From: Chloroflexota bacterium
Lineage (GTDB): Bacteria > Chloroflexota > Dormibacteria > Dormibacterales > Dormibacteraceae
DNA: 52,910 nucleotides
Assembly (NCBI GenBank): GCA_005880915.1
Contig: VBIW01000050.1
Span: 1-52,910, forward strand
Direction: 5' to 3'
Every line of letters starts with the position of its first letter. Within the stretch, counting starts at the first letter, position 1. Under the pieces are notes generated by a model, which was not told where the DNA came from, made no database searches, and was given only the letters and a program-made list of their open reading frames with translations. A program made the translations under genes and the position numbers. Positions 51,833 to 52,910 of this stretch are shown here, one piece after another.

Positions 51833-52054
51833 GTGAAGTTCCCGCCCACATGTGGCACTAGGCCGCGGTTGCCTGCGCGCGACTTGGGAAGCAAGGCGGC
51901 GATGCTGGCTTCCAAGTCTCCTTCTGCCGCCTAGCCTCCTCGCGCGCATCCTTCGCCGAACGTCGTTCAGAGTGGCGTGAGCAGAGCCCGGAGTGCCAGT
52001 CATGGGCGGCAAGTTCACCTGGGCGCCGAAATTCCCAGGTAAATCTCTTGATTG
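51833..52054. other. intergenic region with a large hairpin
   Basis: No gene is seen here. GACTTGGGAAGC (51881-51892) and GCTTCCAAGTC (51908-51918) form an 11-bp stem with one bulged G and a 15-nt loop, about 50 bp after the protease stop. It may be a terminator without a T tract or an RNA structure. Minus-strand open frames across this part are shadows of the next gene. Confidence 0.4.
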
Positions 52055-52076
52055 CCAAACATTCGTTTGGTACCAT
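52048..52076 (+). promoter_or_regulatory. promoter with a palindromic operator in its spacer, DUF222 gene
   Basis: TTGATT (52048-52053) and TACCAT (52071-52076) are spaced by exactly 17 nt. The spacer holds the perfect palindrome CCAAAC-attc-GTTTGG (52055-52070), filling all but one base. The ATG is 6 nt after the -10 (leaderless). A repressor bound here would block RNA polymerase directly. Confidence 0.55.
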
Positions 52077-52082
52077 CACTTC

Positions 52083-52910
52083 ATGATCCTCGCGGAGCGT
52101 TTGTGCACCGACGACCAGGTCGCTCGCGAGCTGATCGAGACCGAGCACCTGATCGGCATCCTCCAGCTCAAGGCGAGCCGGCTGGCGGCGGAGCTCTCCG
52201 CGACCAGGCACTGGGACAGCGAGGGCTACAACAGCGCCGGCGACTGGATGCGCTTCAAGTGCCAGGTCACCAACACGGTTGCGTGGGACCGCATTCGCGT
52301 TGGCGAGGAGCTGCACCGGATGCCCGAGTCGGAGCAGGCGGTCTACGACGGCGAGATCGGCTACGCGCACCTGAAGGTGATGGCACGCACTGCCGAGTCC
52401 GTGGGCAAGGCATTCGACGAGTCCAAGCTGTTGCCGCTGGCCCGGGAGGCGTCTCCCGGAAAGTTCTATTACAAGAGCCTGCATTTCCGGCACGCGGTCG
52501 ACGCCAAGGCTTACTGCGACGAACAGACGGAGCTGGTGGAGGATCGGCGGCTGTCGCTGAGCACCGCGGAAGACGGCTGCCTGCTCGTCAGCGGAGTCCT
52601 CGACCCGGTTGGCGGAGCGGCGGTGCGGACCGCATTGGAGCCGCTGGCGGGCAAGTCGGGGGCTGGCGACGACCGGGAGCTAGAGCGGCGCTATGCCGAC
52701 GCGCTGGTCGAGCTGGCCTGCGGGGGCAGGCCGGCAAATCTTCACGTCACGGCCACAGTCGAAACGTTGAAGGGGATGGTCGGCGCCGCGGGAGGGGAGA
52801 TGGAGTTCTCGCTTCCACTCTCGTCGTCGACCATCGAGCGCATGGCGTGCGACTGCAGCGTGAGTCGGGTGCTCCTGAGCGAGGAGTCGGTGGTCATCGA
52901 CATGGGCCGC
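52083..52910 (+). CDS. DUF222/13E12-repeat HNH endonuclease-family protein (3' partial)
   Basis: A reading frame of 276 codons starts at ATG 52083 and runs to the end of the window without a stop. The opening ELIETEHLIGILQLKASRLAAEL, then DSEGYNSAGDWMRFKCQVTNTVAWDRI and the later GVLDPVGGAAVRTALEPLAG match the DUF222 domain of the 13E12-repeat family. That family usually ends in an HNH nuclease domain, which would lie beyond the window. These genes are multi-copy in many Actinomycetota and related soil bacteria, and their role is unknown. No ribosome-binding site; the mRNA appears leaderless. Confidence 0.85.
   Translation, partial: MILAERLCTDDQVARELIETEHLIGILQLKASRLAAELSATRHWDSEGYNSAGDWMRFKCQVTNTVAWDRIRVGEELHRMPESEQAVYDGEIGYAHLKVMARTAESVGKAFDESKLLPLAREASPGKFYYKSLHFRHAVDAKAYCDEQTELVEDRRLSLSTAEDGCLLVSGVLDPVGGAAVRTALEPLAGKSGAGDDRELERRYADALVELACGGRPANLHVTATVETLKGMVGAAGGEMEFSLPLSSSTIERMACDCSVSRVLLSEESVVIDMGR

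Noticed and set aside
52055..52070. Firm call of a LexA box
   Set aside because: The core AAAC-N4-GTTT differs from known LexA consensus sequences, so it is kept only as a palindromic operator of unknown regulator.
51858..52493. 211-codon minus-strand ORF at the window end
   Set aside because: It is antisense to the clearly recognisable DUF222 gene and has no family features.

Overview
The window is a gene-dense, high-GC bacterial chromosome segment of 52.9 kb with no rRNA, tRNA, CRISPR array, insertion sequence or prophage that I can recognise. Genes sit in short, tightly overlapping operons (many ATGA, GTGA and TGATG junctions). Several single genes have a -10-like hexamer only 6-7 nt before the start codon, which suggests leaderless mRNAs. 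A DUF222/13E12-type gene, secreted BNR-repeat proteins, a Sec-type formate dehydrogenase and this promoter style fit a soil-type Terrabacteria lineage (Actinomycetota or Chloroflexota/Dormibacterota-like). The exact phylum is inference. No stretch over 300 bases lacks a gene; the longest gap is about 250 bases, at 51833-52082.

Layout. 1-6.9 kb: end of an alkaline-phosphatase-superfamily protein; a minus-strand set (methylmalonate-semialdehyde-type dehydrogenase, two paralogous small membrane proteins, EamA exporter); and a divergent plus-strand set (GAF protein, acyl-CoA synthetase, ketopantoate-reductase-like enzyme). 6.9-13.3 kb: a GntR/FCD regulator divergent from a branched-chain-type ABC transporter operon that ends in a fumarylacetoacetate-hydrolase-family enzyme. 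13.3-19.9 kb: a secreted BNR-repeat protein, a DapA-family aldolase, a pseudouridine-degradation pair (PfkB kinase plus PsuG) and small proteins. 20-22.4 kb: a double-VOC protein and a DsbA/FrnE-like oxidoreductase whose first active-site Cys codon is TGA, followed by a BtuF-like protein. 22.4-29.2 kb: a peptide-type ABC importer, an ArsR-type regulator, gamma-glutamyltransferase and small proteins. 29.2-35.9 kb: the formate dehydrogenase operon fdhA(Sec)-fdhE-fdhB-nrfD-mrp. 36-47.7 kb: housekeeping and stress genes, including transaldolase, a hotdog thioesterase, a baeRF-like protein, a glutamate-racemase homologue with both catalytic Cys replaced by Ser, a class-A-type serine hydrolase, a ferritin-VIT fusion, a sulfite-oxidase-like molybdoenzyme, YceI and HtpX. 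47.7-52.9 kb: a second secreted BNR protein, a methyltransferase, a HAD phosphatase, a site-2 protease with CBS domains and the start of a DUF222 gene.

The most interesting result is that two genes are interrupted by in-frame TGA codons that look like selenocysteine. One is the expected Sec of formate dehydrogenase. The other is a U-P-W-C active site in a DsbA/FrnE-like thioredoxin-fold protein that ordinary gene calling would truncate by about 40 residues. Both TGAs are followed at nearly the same distance by a hairpin with a 5-nt apical loop containing GUU, as expected of bacterial SECIS elements.
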